Below the pieces are notes generated by a model. The model was given only the letters and a program-made list of their open reading frames with translations. It was not told the origin of the DNA and ran no database searches. 64,000 nucleotides of DNA from contig JAFUZJ010000058.1 of the NCBI GenBank assembly GCA_017476665.1, forward strand, positions 1 to 64,000. Direction: 5' to 3'. Of the stretch, positions 27,876-36,046 are shown piece after piece. The stretch is from Lachnospiraceae bacterium (GTDB lineage Bacteria; Bacillota; Clostridia; Lachnospirales; Lachnospiraceae). The position numbers and the translations under genes are program-made. The stretch's first letter is position 1. Every line of letters begins with the position of its first letter.

Positions 27876-28883
27876 TTATTTTTTCTTTCGTTTTGCACTC
27901 GGTCGGTGTCCCGCATTTTCCCGTTTTTTCCCATGTTCGGTATTCCCGTGTTCTGCATTTCCGCGTTCCAGGCTTCCGCGGTCCGGGCTCCCGCCTTCCA
28001 GTTCCCGCCACTCCTGCTCCAGGATCAGCCGCTCCATGTAGGTATTCACTGAAATATTCCGCGCCCTCGCCTGTTTTTGGAGCATCTCACAGACATCCGG
28101 CGCAAAAATGGTCTTCACCTCATCCGTCCGCAATCTCGCATAATACTCCACAAATCCCGCACTGATCACACCGGTGGGGATTGCCACCACACACACGCCC
28201 AAAAGTGCGATCAGGATTGCCGCCACACGCCCGCCCAGCGTAATGGGATACATATCACCATATCCCACGGTCAACACCGTAGACATCGCCCACCACATGC
28301 CGGAAAACGCATTGTCAAATACCTCCGGCTGGGCCTCATGTTCAAATCCGTACATGCACAAGGACGCCCCCAGCATCAGCATAAAGATCATAAACAGGGA
28401 CGAAATGATCTGGTTCAGCTTCTCTTTCAAAACCTCTGCCAGCACATTAAACGCGTCAAAGCTCTGATTCACCTTAAACAGCCTGAGGATCCGCACCACC
28501 CGGATCATTCTCAGAACGATCGCGCCGTTGGAATACAACACCGAGAAATAAGATACAATCGTCAGAAAGTCCACGATCCCATAAAAAGAAAAAAGAAACC
28601 GATTGACCGCCTCTCCTTTTCCGCAGTCCGGGTACAGATACTCACTGGTCCAAATGCGCAGGATATACTCCACCATAAATACCAGAATGGTGAAAAGTTC
28701 TATGGCATCCATAACCGCTTTGTATGACGCAAACTCATCGAAGGTCTCCAGGAATGTCACAGCAATACTCAAAATGATCATGCAGACAATAAAGATATCA
28801 AAAATCGTGCTGGGAATATCTTCTCTGGAACCGATCTGGATGATGTCAAATATTCGTTTTTTATATTTTTCTATCTTAGCCAT
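27876..28883 (-). CDS. Voltage-gated-type potassium channel with pentapeptide-repeat tail
   Basis: A 335-aa six-helix ion-transport protein. LRMIRVVRILRLFKV is an S4-like voltage-sensor helix with regularly spaced Arg, and TVGYGDMYP is the K+ selectivity filter. A short cytoplasmic coil follows S6. The last ~45 residues are degenerate five-residue repeats (GGSPD, RGSLE, RGNAE, HGNTE, HGKKR), coded by a ~15-bp repeat at about 27905-27985, and end with a basic KRKKK. Tetramer formation is expected. The tail is unusual and of unknown role. Confidence 0.9.
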   Translation of the reverse strand: MAKIEKYKKRIFDIIQIGSREDIPSTIFDIFIVCMIILSIAVTFLETFDEFASYKAVMDAIELFTILVFMVEYILRIWTSEYLYPDCGKGEAVNRFLFSFYGIVDFLTIVSYFSVLYSNGAIVLRMIRVVRILRLFKVNQSFDAFNVLAEVLKEKLNQIISSLFMIFMLMLGASLCMYGFEHEAQPEVFDNAFSGMWWAMSTVLTVGYGDMYPITLGGRVAAILIALLGVCVVAIPTGVISAGFVEYYARLRTDEVKTIFAPDVCEMLQKQARARNISVNTYMERLILEQEWRELEGGSPDRGSLERGNAEHGNTEHGKKRENAGHRPSAKRKKK

Positions 28884-28911
28884 TGTGCAGTCTCTCTGAT
28901 TTTAATGCGCT

Positions 28912-29439
28912 CTATTTATGATACTTCTCATAATCAAAATTGGCGGCAAGCAACTCACGCCAATATTGCTCATCTTCCTTTGATAAATTAGAAAAGTCTG
29001 TATTCCACAGATCTGTTTGATATTTCTCCTTAGCTTCCTTCGTGAGATATACGGTAAGCCAGGCCTCCAATTTCATCGAGGCAAATCCAATAAAATCATC
29101 CGGTGAAAAATGTATGCTTTCTCTTTTCTTACGAGGTCTTTTGATATAATACAAGTCTCCGTCAACAAATCCATAAGCAATGGAAGTGAAGTGCTTATAA
29201 TAAGCATCCTGTTTTTTTATATGTTCTTTCAATATTTTACCAGTGTCTTTTTCTACTGTCTTCCAAGACACCTCAGCACTACCTATCACGAAAGCTGCAT
29301 CACGTCCTATGATCAGAGAATCCTCATCAAAACATGCTTCGATCGTATAGTTATTCTCATCTTCATAAAAGTTGAATAATAGTGATGTGTATTCACTAAG
29401 ATTGTTTTCTTCGATTGCTTTAAAAAATGTTTCAAGCAT
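28912..29439 (-). CDS. Hypothetical protein, 175 aa
   Basis: A soluble acidic protein that I do not recognise. It begins MLETFFKAIEENN and is rich in aromatic residues and Lys/Glu; YYIKRPRKKRESIHFSPDDFIGFA is its most distinctive stretch. The start at 29439 is chosen because AAGG sits 7 nt upstream. It follows proB by 23 bp, so it may share its transcript, but no functional link is evident. Its composition and lone position suggest an immunity-like or accessory protein, which is only a guess. Confidence 0.65.
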   Translation of the reverse strand: MLETFFKAIEENNLSEYTSLLFNFYEDENNYTIEACFDEDSLIIGRDAAFVIGSAEVSWKTVEKDTGKILKEHIKKQDAYYKHFTSIAYGFVDGDLYYIKRPRKKRESIHFSPDDFIGFASMKLEAWLTVYLTKEAKEKYQTDLWNTDFSNLSKEDEQYWRELLAANFDYEKYHK

Positions 29440-29462
29440 AAGGATACCTTCAAATATCAAAA

Positions 29463-30332
29463 CTAATTATTGTGCAACTTCTCCACAAAATCCGGCAGAT
29501 CAAAGCCCTCATCCTTATGCGCCAGGAACAATGTGCCCCGGTTCTCCCCCGCAAGGATTTCATGGATCACACCGATGTCCTTGCTGTTGGCAATCACCAT
29601 ATCCACATTGGACTTGGTGGCAATCTTCGCCGCGATCATCTTGGTATTCATACCGCCGGTGCCCACATTGCTGCCGGTGCTGCCCTTGCCCATATTCATA
29701 AATTCTTCCGTCAGTTCGTCCACCTGCTCGATAAACTTTGCCTCCGGATTTCTGCGGGGATCATCCGTATAAAGTCCGTCAATATCGGAAAGCAGGATCA
29801 ACAGATCCGCATCCACCAGCGCTGCCACGATTGCGGAAAGAGTATCGTTGTCACCGATTTCAATCTCATAAGTCGCAACCGTGTCGTTCTCATTCACTAC
29901 AGGGATTGCTCCCAGTTTCAATAACTCTCTGAAGGTATTGTGCGCGTTATAGCGGTTCAAAGTATCCACGATCGTATTGCGCGTCATCAAGATCTGCGCC
30001 GCCACCTGATTGTACTCCGCAAATAAACGCTGGTATGCCATCATCAGTCTGGCCTGTCCCACCGCGGAACATGCCTGCTTGATCGCCAGAAGCTCCGCAT
30101 CCGTCTGCGCCTTGATCTCCTTCAACTGAATTGCCTGCCTGCCCGCCGCAATGGCACCGGAAGACACCAGCACCACTTCCTTACCCTGATTACGGATATC
30201 GGCAAGCTCCCGCACCAACTTCTCCATGCGGATATAATCCATGTCCCCTGTCTCCGCGTGCTGCAGGGACGATGAACCGATCTTCACGACAATTCTTTTT
30301 TTATCTTTCAAAAATTCACGTGAATTACTCAT
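29463..30332 (-). CDS. proB: Glutamate 5-kinase, short form without PUA domain
   Basis: A 289-aa amino-acid kinase: VVKIGSSSLQ (ATP site), SSGAIAAG, NENDTVATYEIEIGDNDTLSA (substrate and Mg site) and DIDGLYTDDPR. It phosphorylates glutamate in proline synthesis. The chain ends where the C-terminal PUA domain of the long form would begin, so this is the PUA-less form. The partner proA is not in the window, although the two genes are usually adjacent. The ATG at 30332 has only a weak Shine-Dalgarno. Confidence 0.93.
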   Translation of the reverse strand: MSNSREFLKDKKRIVVKIGSSSLQHAETGDMDYIRMEKLVRELADIRNQGKEVVLVSSGAIAAGRQAIQLKEIKAQTDAELLAIKQACSAVGQARLMMAYQRLFAEYNQVAAQILMTRNTIVDTLNRYNAHNTFRELLKLGAIPVVNENDTVATYEIEIGDNDTLSAIVAALVDADLLILLSDIDGLYTDDPRRNPEAKFIEQVDELTEEFMNMGKGSTGSNVGTGGMNTKMIAAKIATKSNVDMVIANSKDIGVIHEILAGENRGTLFLAHKDEGFDLPDFVEKLHNN

Positions 30333-30460
30333 TTTCTCTATATTAGCCTTTCTATGCTTTGAGGTATTTTTCTCTTTCTGCTTTCTTCCCAATCGACATT
30401 GTAATTTCTTCCGGTGCTTTTGTCAAATATGTTATTCGAACCATATCCCATTATATCACG

Positions 30461-31408
30461 CTATCTCTTCTCATATACCGTCAGGTAATAATCCACCCCG
30501 ACCTCCAGTTCATACAGCGCGATCCAGTCCTCCGCATTCACCGACATCAGATAATTCTTCGACACAGGGCTCCCCAGTGTATTCGTATCCGCCACATCGA
30601 CTCTCACATACTCCTTTGTCCTGTCGCCAAGCAGCAGCTCGCACAGCTCGCTCAATCGAATCTGATTCGTTGTGACCGCGCTGTTTCTGCACTCGTATCC
30701 TTTGCCCTGCACATAGCCTCGGGCCGTGTCAAGTCCGGCACACATCTGCTTATAAGTATCTTCCTTCGCACAAAAGATAAACCTGGGAATATCCACATTG
30801 ATCCCGTTTGTCACATCGAGATGCGCATCGGCGTACCCGCCATACACCCTGTCATACAGATCGTCCTGCGTTTCAATCATGCCTGCCGCATCCGGCAGGT
30901 ACACCAATAAAATATAGTCATCTGCTTCCTGCGGCTGAAATGTGGTGAGCCGTTCGGCCTGTCCGCCATGCTCCTCTATAATATCACGCATGACTTCAAA
31001 GTTTGCTTCGTATTTCTGTGCCAGCTCCCGATAGTTTTTGATCCGATCGTCATAGGCCTCCAGCTTCCCCCGCGGCGAATGATGAATATAAACCGTATAG
31101 GCGTAATCGATCTGCTTATCATAAAGGTTATACTCGTGATAATAGGAGTCGCCGTAAGTATCTCCTCTGACAGGCGCCTCCTCTTCCCTGACGCCCCAAA
31201 TTCCCGAAGAAATGGTAACATATTTTCTCTCCGAAAGGATCTGCATATCCATGGATATCAGATTTTCCCGATATTCCTGTTCAAACTGCTGATTATATTG
31301 CTTCACCTGATGGACATGCCACGCGATCAGACAGCCCGTCCCCACAATTGCCAGAACGATGCAGACCACGAACGTACTGACAATTAGGATAATTGCCTTC
31401 TTATTCAT
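30461..31408 (-). CDS. Membrane-anchored hypothetical protein, 315 aa
   Basis: One N-terminal transmembrane helix (IILIVSTFVVCIVLAIVGTGCLIAW) anchors a ~280-residue extracytoplasmic domain with mixed alpha/beta character and several Tyr-rich strands. Cys26 sits in a poor lipobox (GTGC) and the hydrophobic stretch continues past it, so lipidation is unlikely. The start overlaps the 3' end of lgt by 8 nt, indicating co-translation. I do not recognise a family. Confidence 0.72.
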   Translation of the reverse strand: MNKKAIILIVSTFVVCIVLAIVGTGCLIAWHVHQVKQYNQQFEQEYRENLISMDMQILSERKYVTISSGIWGVREEEAPVRGDTYGDSYYHEYNLYDKQIDYAYTVYIHHSPRGKLEAYDDRIKNYRELAQKYEANFEVMRDIIEEHGGQAERLTTFQPQEADDYILLVYLPDAAGMIETQDDLYDRVYGGYADAHLDVTNGINVDIPRFIFCAKEDTYKQMCAGLDTARGYVQGKGYECRNSAVTTNQIRLSELCELLLGDRTKEYVRVDVADTNTLGSPVSKNYLMSVNAEDWIALYELEVGVDYYLTVYEKR

Positions 31409-32153
31409 TTTCTGTCCTCTTGCTCATTCTCCAAAATCCGATCACGCCAATGATAAAGATAAAGATGGAAATGAATTGCGCCGTAGAGAATACCCCGACC
31501 GCTCCTCTATGGTCATTGCGCAGGAACTCCACACAGGTCCTGCCGACGCTGTAGAGAATCATATACAAAAAGCCGACCTGCCCCTGCTTTCTCGGCTTTC
31601 GGGCATACCACATCAGGATCCCAGCGATCACAAACATCCCCGCAGAAGATATCAGCTGCGTCGGGATCAGCCGCACCCCGTTGGGCGCATAGTGGGAATG
31701 AGTAAATACCACGCCACACCAGGAGTCCGTCTCCCGGCCGTAGCAGCACCCTGCCAGGAAACAGCCGATCCGGCCGAATCCCTGTGCCACCGCCACAGAG
31801 GGCATGACCATATCAAAATAATCCAGAAACACCAGCTTCCGGAAACGGCACCACAGGTATCCTGACACCACACCAAGAATAATGCCGCCATACACCACGA
31901 ACCCATCAGATTTTAGTAACGCCCATGGATTCTCCAGAAAGCTTCTCCATTCCACAATACAAAACATCAGCTTCGCACCCAGGAAACCGCCGATTCCGCA
32001 GCAAAAGGTCAGATTATACATCTCGTCCGGATTTAAGCCCTTCCGCTTCGCCCGCGCCTCGCCGATGAACAGCGCCGTTAAAATACCGATTGCAATCATC
32101 AGTCCATATCCGTGAATGGTAAAAGGTCCGATTGTCAAAATGTCGTTATACAT
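31401..32153 (-). CDS. lgt: Prolipoprotein diacylglyceryl transferase
   Basis: A 250-aa membrane enzyme with about seven helices. GPFTIHGYGLMIAIG at the N-terminus and the Lgt signature GRIGCFLAGCCYG around residue 130 are clear; His14 and the Arg in GRIGC match essential residues. It transfers diacylglycerol to the lipobox Cys of prolipoproteins such as those at 2465-4039 and 18132-19376. Lachnospiraceae often carry more than one copy, so this may not be the only one. Confidence 0.92.
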   Translation of the reverse strand: MYNDILTIGPFTIHGYGLMIAIGILTALFIGEARAKRKGLNPDEMYNLTFCCGIGGFLGAKLMFCIVEWRSFLENPWALLKSDGFVVYGGIILGVVSGYLWCRFRKLVFLDYFDMVMPSVAVAQGFGRIGCFLAGCCYGRETDSWCGVVFTHSHYAPNGVRLIPTQLISSAGMFVIAGILMWYARKPRKQGQVGFLYMILYSVGRTCVEFLRNDHRGAVGVFSTAQFISIFIFIIGVIGFWRMSKRTENE

Positions 32154-32174
32154 ATTCGTTCTGTCACCTCATGT

Positions 32175-33491
32175 TTACAAATATTGATCCATCGCCCAGA
32201 TCATATATAAGGGCAAATTGATCGTCCTTGTATTTTCACACTGATTTTCCGCTATATTTTTAAGCGATGTCTTGAAACCTGTCTTGGGCTTATATTTCTT
32301 ACAAAACATTTTATAACTCTTTGCCTGCATATTATCTGCCGCTTTCACCTCGATCGGAATGATCGATTCTTTGTTCTCGCACAAAAAATCAATCTCTGCT
32401 GTATTTCGGGAACGCCAAAAATACGGTGTTTTCCCTTGGGAAAGCAGTTCTGTCATAACATAATTTTCCGCAAATGCACCCTTATATTTTATATAGTTTT
32501 CATTTCCTTCCAAAATCGTCTGTGCAGATATGTTTGAACGCACTCTGAGCAATCCAATATCAGACAGATACACTTTAAAATAGGTCATGTCAGCAAAGGC
32601 AGAAAGCGGCACCTCCGGTTTTTCTGCCAATTCCAATTGATAGATCAGTCCTGCATCCTTTAACCACTGTAAACCGTTCTCGAGTTCTGCCGACCTTTTC
32701 CCCTGCTTAACATGTGAAAACACAAATTTATTATTTTCTTTTGCAAGCTGCACAGGTACTGAGTCCCATATCCATCTAATTTTCGGAACCTCCACTGCGG
32801 GTGCATGTTTGGAAAAATCATCACTGTAATCCCTTAGAATTTCTTCCTGAACTTCCTCTACAGCATCCGTGTCATGTGTTTCAATCCATGTCTGAACCGC
32901 CTCCGGCATGCCTCCCACAATATAATATTCCTTCAGCAGTTTCTCCATCGGAAGTGAAATCAATTCCGGCAGCATCCTATCCGTCGGCCAGCCCCGTAAA
33001 GATTCCAATATATTTCCGGCATCCGAAGCAATTACAAACTCCCTGAAACTCATGGGATATAGCTGTATTCTATTGACCTTTCCCACCGGGAAAGAAATCG
33101 ACTCATTTTTAAGTGCAACTCCTAAAAGTGAACCGGCGCCTATAACATGCAGTTCTCGTAAATCCTCGCAAAAATACTTTAAAGAAGTTATCGCCTTTGG
33201 GCACTCCTGTATCTCATCCAAAAACAGCAAGGTATCTCCGGGAACAATCTTCTCTTTTGTGAGAACAGACAATTCCCTCACAATCCGCTCCGGATCCAGA
33301 TCATAGTCAAATACCTGTGAAAATTTGGGTTGTCCCTCAAAGTTGATACGGACAATATTTTGAAAACATTTTTTTCCAAATTCATTTACAATATAAGTTT
33401 TTCCACATTGACGGACTCCCGTCAGCAAAAGCGGTTTTCTAGTCTTGCTTATTTTCCACTTGATCAGTTTGTCCATTGCATCCCGATACAT
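32175..33491 (-). CDS. AAA_14/DUF4143 ATPase
   Basis: A 438-aa protein with an N-terminal AAA domain (Walker A GVRQCGKT, Walker B TLLFLDEIQECP) and a C-terminal DUF4143 region. RNTAEIDFLCENKESIIPIEVKA is a PD-(D/E)XK nuclease-like core (D-x14-E-x-K). These proteins are abundant, patchily distributed and of unknown function; roles in DNA or phage-related processes have been suggested. The ATG at 33491 has GAGGAGG 9 nt upstream; the extension to 33575 would run through the promoter. Expression looks tightly controlled by two palindromes over a consensus -10. Confidence 0.88.
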   Translation of the reverse strand: MYRDAMDKLIKWKISKTRKPLLLTGVRQCGKTYIVNEFGKKCFQNIVRINFEGQPKFSQVFDYDLDPERIVRELSVLTKEKIVPGDTLLFLDEIQECPKAITSLKYFCEDLRELHVIGAGSLLGVALKNESISFPVGKVNRIQLYPMSFREFVIASDAGNILESLRGWPTDRMLPELISLPMEKLLKEYYIVGGMPEAVQTWIETHDTDAVEEVQEEILRDYSDDFSKHAPAVEVPKIRWIWDSVPVQLAKENNKFVFSHVKQGKRSAELENGLQWLKDAGLIYQLELAEKPEVPLSAFADMTYFKVYLSDIGLLRVRSNISAQTILEGNENYIKYKGAFAENYVMTELLSQGKTPYFWRSRNTAEIDFLCENKESIIPIEVKAADNMQAKSYKMFCKKYKPKTGFKTSLKNIAENQCENTRTINLPLYMIWAMDQYL

Positions 33492-33507
33492 TGACAGATT
33501 CCTCCTC

Positions 33508-33563
33508 GCAAAAGTGCTATGGCTTTTGCAAATATTATAGCAAAAGTCATATGACTTTTGCAA
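33508..33563 (-). promoter_or_regulatory. Promoter of the DUF4143 gene with tandem 22-bp palindromic operators
   Basis: On the minus strand a TTGCAA -35 (33558-33563) and a TATAAT -10 (33534-33539) are 18 nt apart. A perfect 22-bp palindrome at 33540-33561 fills the spacer; its half-site is GCAAAAGTCAT. A second near-palindrome with the same arms (GCAAAAGT and GCTTTTGC) lies at 33508-33529 over the expected start site. The centres are 32 bp apart, about three helical turns. The layout strongly suggests repression by a dimeric regulator, perhaps the ATPase itself. Confidence 0.8.
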
Positions 33564-33588
33564 GTTTTGTGACAAAAATCACAGAATT

Positions 33589-35286
33589 TTACTCTGGCTT
33601 CGCATATTTCGCCGCGATCTGTTCCGCCACCCGCAGCCCATCCATTGCCGCAGAAGTGATGCCGCCCGCATAACCGGCGCCCTCCCCACAGGGATAAAGG
33701 CCCCGCACCGCAGACTGCAGGGTCTCGTCTCTGGTGATCCGAAGCGGCGAGGAAGTCCTGCTCTCCACGCCGGAAAGAATGGTATCCCTCCGGTCAAAGC
33801 CCCTTATTTTCCTGCCGAACTGCTCCATGCCCTGCACGAATGCCTTATTGCATTCCGCCGGAAGGATCCGGCTCACATCCGCCCAGGCGCTCTTTCCCTT
33901 GTGTTCCGGAAAAACGCTACATTCTGTATTATCCTCTGAAAACATACCCGTGTCAATATCCACAGATTTGCCTGAACATTGGCACAATTCTTTCTGCGTC
34001 ACTTTTTGCTCCACACAGGCGCGGAAAACGCCGTAGCGCTGCATGGGAATCCTGCCTCCCGCCAGTTCATAGGCTTTCCGCTCCAAGCCACGTTGGAATT
34101 CCACCCCCGCCAAAGGGTGATCCGAACCGAAATCCTCCGGCGTTACCGACACAATGATGGCAGAATTGGCATTCCTGCCGTTTCGACCGCTGTAGCTCAT
34201 ACCGTTTACCGCCACACGTTCTGCTTCCGAAGACGCATTCACCACATATCCGCCGGGACACATGCAGAAAGAATAGACTCCGCGGCCATTGTCCGCCTGG
34301 GCAGTCACCTTATAGGGCGCCGCTCCCAGACCGGAAGTTTCATCTCCATACTGATCCGCATTGATCATTCTCTGCAAATGTTCCACCCGCAGTCCCACTG
34401 CGAAAGCCTTCGCCTCCATGGGGATCTGTTTCTCATAGAGCATCTGAAAGGTATCTCTGGCACTATGCCCAACCGCCAGCACCACCTGCTCACAGGGCAG
34501 CTTCTCCTGTCCATTAACAATCACACCGCAGACCCTTCCATCCTGTAACTGCAGCTCCGTCACCTGACTCTGAAAGCGCACTTCGCCGCCCCACCGCAGG
34601 ATCTCTTCCCGCATATTCTTTACCACTTTGCACAACACATCGGTTCCAATATGGGGTTTCGCTTCATACAAAATTTCTTCCCCCGCGCCGCACTCCACAA
34701 ACGCCCGCAGCACTGCCTGATTTCTGCCATACTTATCTTTCACCAGGGTATTTAATTTGCCGTCAGAGAATGTACCCGCACCGCCCTCGCCGAACTGCAC
34801 ATTGGATACCGTATCCAGAACACCGGTCTCCCAGAACCGCTCCACATCCGCCTGCCGTTCTTCCACGCACTTACCGCGTTCCAGGATCAGCGGACAATAC
34901 CCCTGCTTTGCCAGGAAATACCCGCAGAACAACCCCGCCGGCCCCATGCCCACGATCACGATCGAATGCTTCAATGAGCCTTCTCCGCTTTTCGGGAAAT
35001 GATATTCTGTCGGTTCCGTCACGGAAAGCTGCATACCACCGCTGTTTCTCTGCACTTTCTTCGTATCTGTCTCAAATTCCACCGAATAAATAAAACAGAT
35101 CTCCGGCTTCTTTCTGGCATCGACAGACTCCCTGCGTATGATTAAATTTTGAATCTCCTGTTCCGGAATGCGAAGTGATTTCGCTATTTTGCCCCGAAGC
35201 AGTTTTTTCAATCCTTCCGTCCCATGCTGCTTCGCCGTAAGCACTGCATCTTTCTGCAGTTTCATCTGATCTATCCTGAAATACAT
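33589..35286 (-). CDS. COG2509-family FAD-dependent oxidoreductase
   Basis: A 565-aa flavoprotein. After a ~105-residue N-terminal extension with RIPEQEIQNLIIRRESVDARKK, the dinucleotide fold IVIVGMGPAGLFCGYFLA appears, then SNVQFGEGGAGTFSDGKL and a C-terminal GEGAGYAGGITSAAMDGLRVAE that closes the FAD site. Members are annotated as uncharacterised FAD dehydrogenases. It starts 2 nt after the P-II-like gene, so it probably shares its operon. Substrate unknown. Confidence 0.9.
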   Translation of the reverse strand: MYFRIDQMKLQKDAVLTAKQHGTEGLKKLLRGKIAKSLRIPEQEIQNLIIRRESVDARKKPEICFIYSVEFETDTKKVQRNSGGMQLSVTEPTEYHFPKSGEGSLKHSIVIVGMGPAGLFCGYFLAKQGYCPLILERGKCVEERQADVERFWETGVLDTVSNVQFGEGGAGTFSDGKLNTLVKDKYGRNQAVLRAFVECGAGEEILYEAKPHIGTDVLCKVVKNMREEILRWGGEVRFQSQVTELQLQDGRVCGVIVNGQEKLPCEQVVLAVGHSARDTFQMLYEKQIPMEAKAFAVGLRVEHLQRMINADQYGDETSGLGAAPYKVTAQADNGRGVYSFCMCPGGYVVNASSEAERVAVNGMSYSGRNGRNANSAIIVSVTPEDFGSDHPLAGVEFQRGLERKAYELAGGRIPMQRYGVFRACVEQKVTQKELCQCSGKSVDIDTGMFSEDNTECSVFPEHKGKSAWADVSRILPAECNKAFVQGMEQFGRKIRGFDRRDTILSGVESRTSSPLRITRDETLQSAVRGLYPCGEGAGYAGGITSAAMDGLRVAEQIAAKYAKPE

Positions 35287-35288
35287 TT

Positions 35289-35627
35289 CTACTCCTTTGT
35301 ATCCTCTCCAACATCCTCTGCAATTCCTACAACCCGGTCCACCGGCACCGAGAATGCGATCCCCTGTCCCGCGGTCTCCAATCCCACCGCTTTGTTGAGA
35401 GCCAGGAGTACCTTATCCTTGATCTCTTTCTTGACCAGGATCATCACAATCTCTTTGTCCGGCTGCACCACGATCTGAAATCGCTTCTCCGCCTCCTGGT
35501 TGGCGGTGCCTCGGCCGTGGATCAGGGTACCTCCTCTGGCGCCCACGGATTTCGCCGCCTCCATGACCACCTGCGAAAATCCGGCGTTTACCACGCAGAA
35601 TATCATCTGATAATTTGCATTTTTCAT
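35289..35627 (-). CDS. P-II-like signalling protein (copy 1)
   Basis: A 112-aa P-II superfamily protein. FCVVNAGFSQVVMEAAKSVGARGGTLIHGRG corresponds to the beta-alpha core and T-loop start, and GIAFSVPVDRVVGI to the C-loop. It lacks the canonical T-loop Tyr context of GlnB, so uridylylation is unlikely. It overlaps the second P-II-like gene by 4 nt and probably controls the DUF1538 protein encoded just upstream. Confidence 0.85.
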   Translation of the reverse strand: MKNANYQMIFCVVNAGFSQVVMEAAKSVGARGGTLIHGRGTANQEAEKRFQIVVQPDKEIVMILVKKEIKDKVLLALNKAVGLETAGQGIAFSVPVDRVVGIAEDVGEDTKE

Positions 35628-36046
35628 ACGTTCTCCTCCCCAAACATACCGGATACGCCCGTTTCATTGCTCAAAAATCCAAAGGCCGCCGCCCCCATGA
35701 TACTGGTAAAGGGGATAGAGAAAGCCACACCCTTTCCACCTTTCACCGAAGCAAATTTCTCCTCCAGCACCTGCTCGATGGCATCCAGCTTATCTTCTCT
35801 GACCGCACTGAAGATCACCGCCCGGTCATTGTTCGCCAGTCCCAGATATTCCAACGTCTTTTCCTCCGCCGTCCCCTTGGCCCAGACCACCATCTGCATA
35901 TTGATGTCAAAAGATTGCAGCAGATCCGCATAAAAATCCGCCTTTTTCTTGTCCACCACCGTGATCAGTAATTCCAATCGGATGGGGGCTATATTCTTGT
36001 TCTGTCTGGCATTCACTGCCCTGCTTCCAATCGTGATCGCCATCAA
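35624..36046 (-). CDS. P-II-like signalling protein (copy 2)
   Basis: A 140-aa divergent P-II-like protein with ~15 extra N-terminal residues. LELLITVVDKKKADFYADLLQSFDI starts the core and GKGVAFSIPFTSIMGA is the C-loop, matching the GxGxAFSxP pattern of copy 1. The first codon overlaps the DUF1538 stop by 4 nt. Two non-identical P-II-like subunits in one operon might form heterotrimers or sense different ligands. Confidence 0.82.
   Translation of the reverse strand: MMAITIGSRAVNARQNKNIAPIRLELLITVVDKKKADFYADLLQSFDINMQMVVWAKGTAEEKTLEYLGLANNDRAVIFSAVREDKLDAIEQVLEEKFASVKGGKGVAFSIPFTSIMGAAAFGFLSNETGVSGMFGEENV

Noticed and set aside
30461..31408. Lipoprotein call for the 315-aa anchored protein
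   Set aside because: The Cys at residue 26 lacks a proper lipobox and sits in the middle of the hydrophobic helix.
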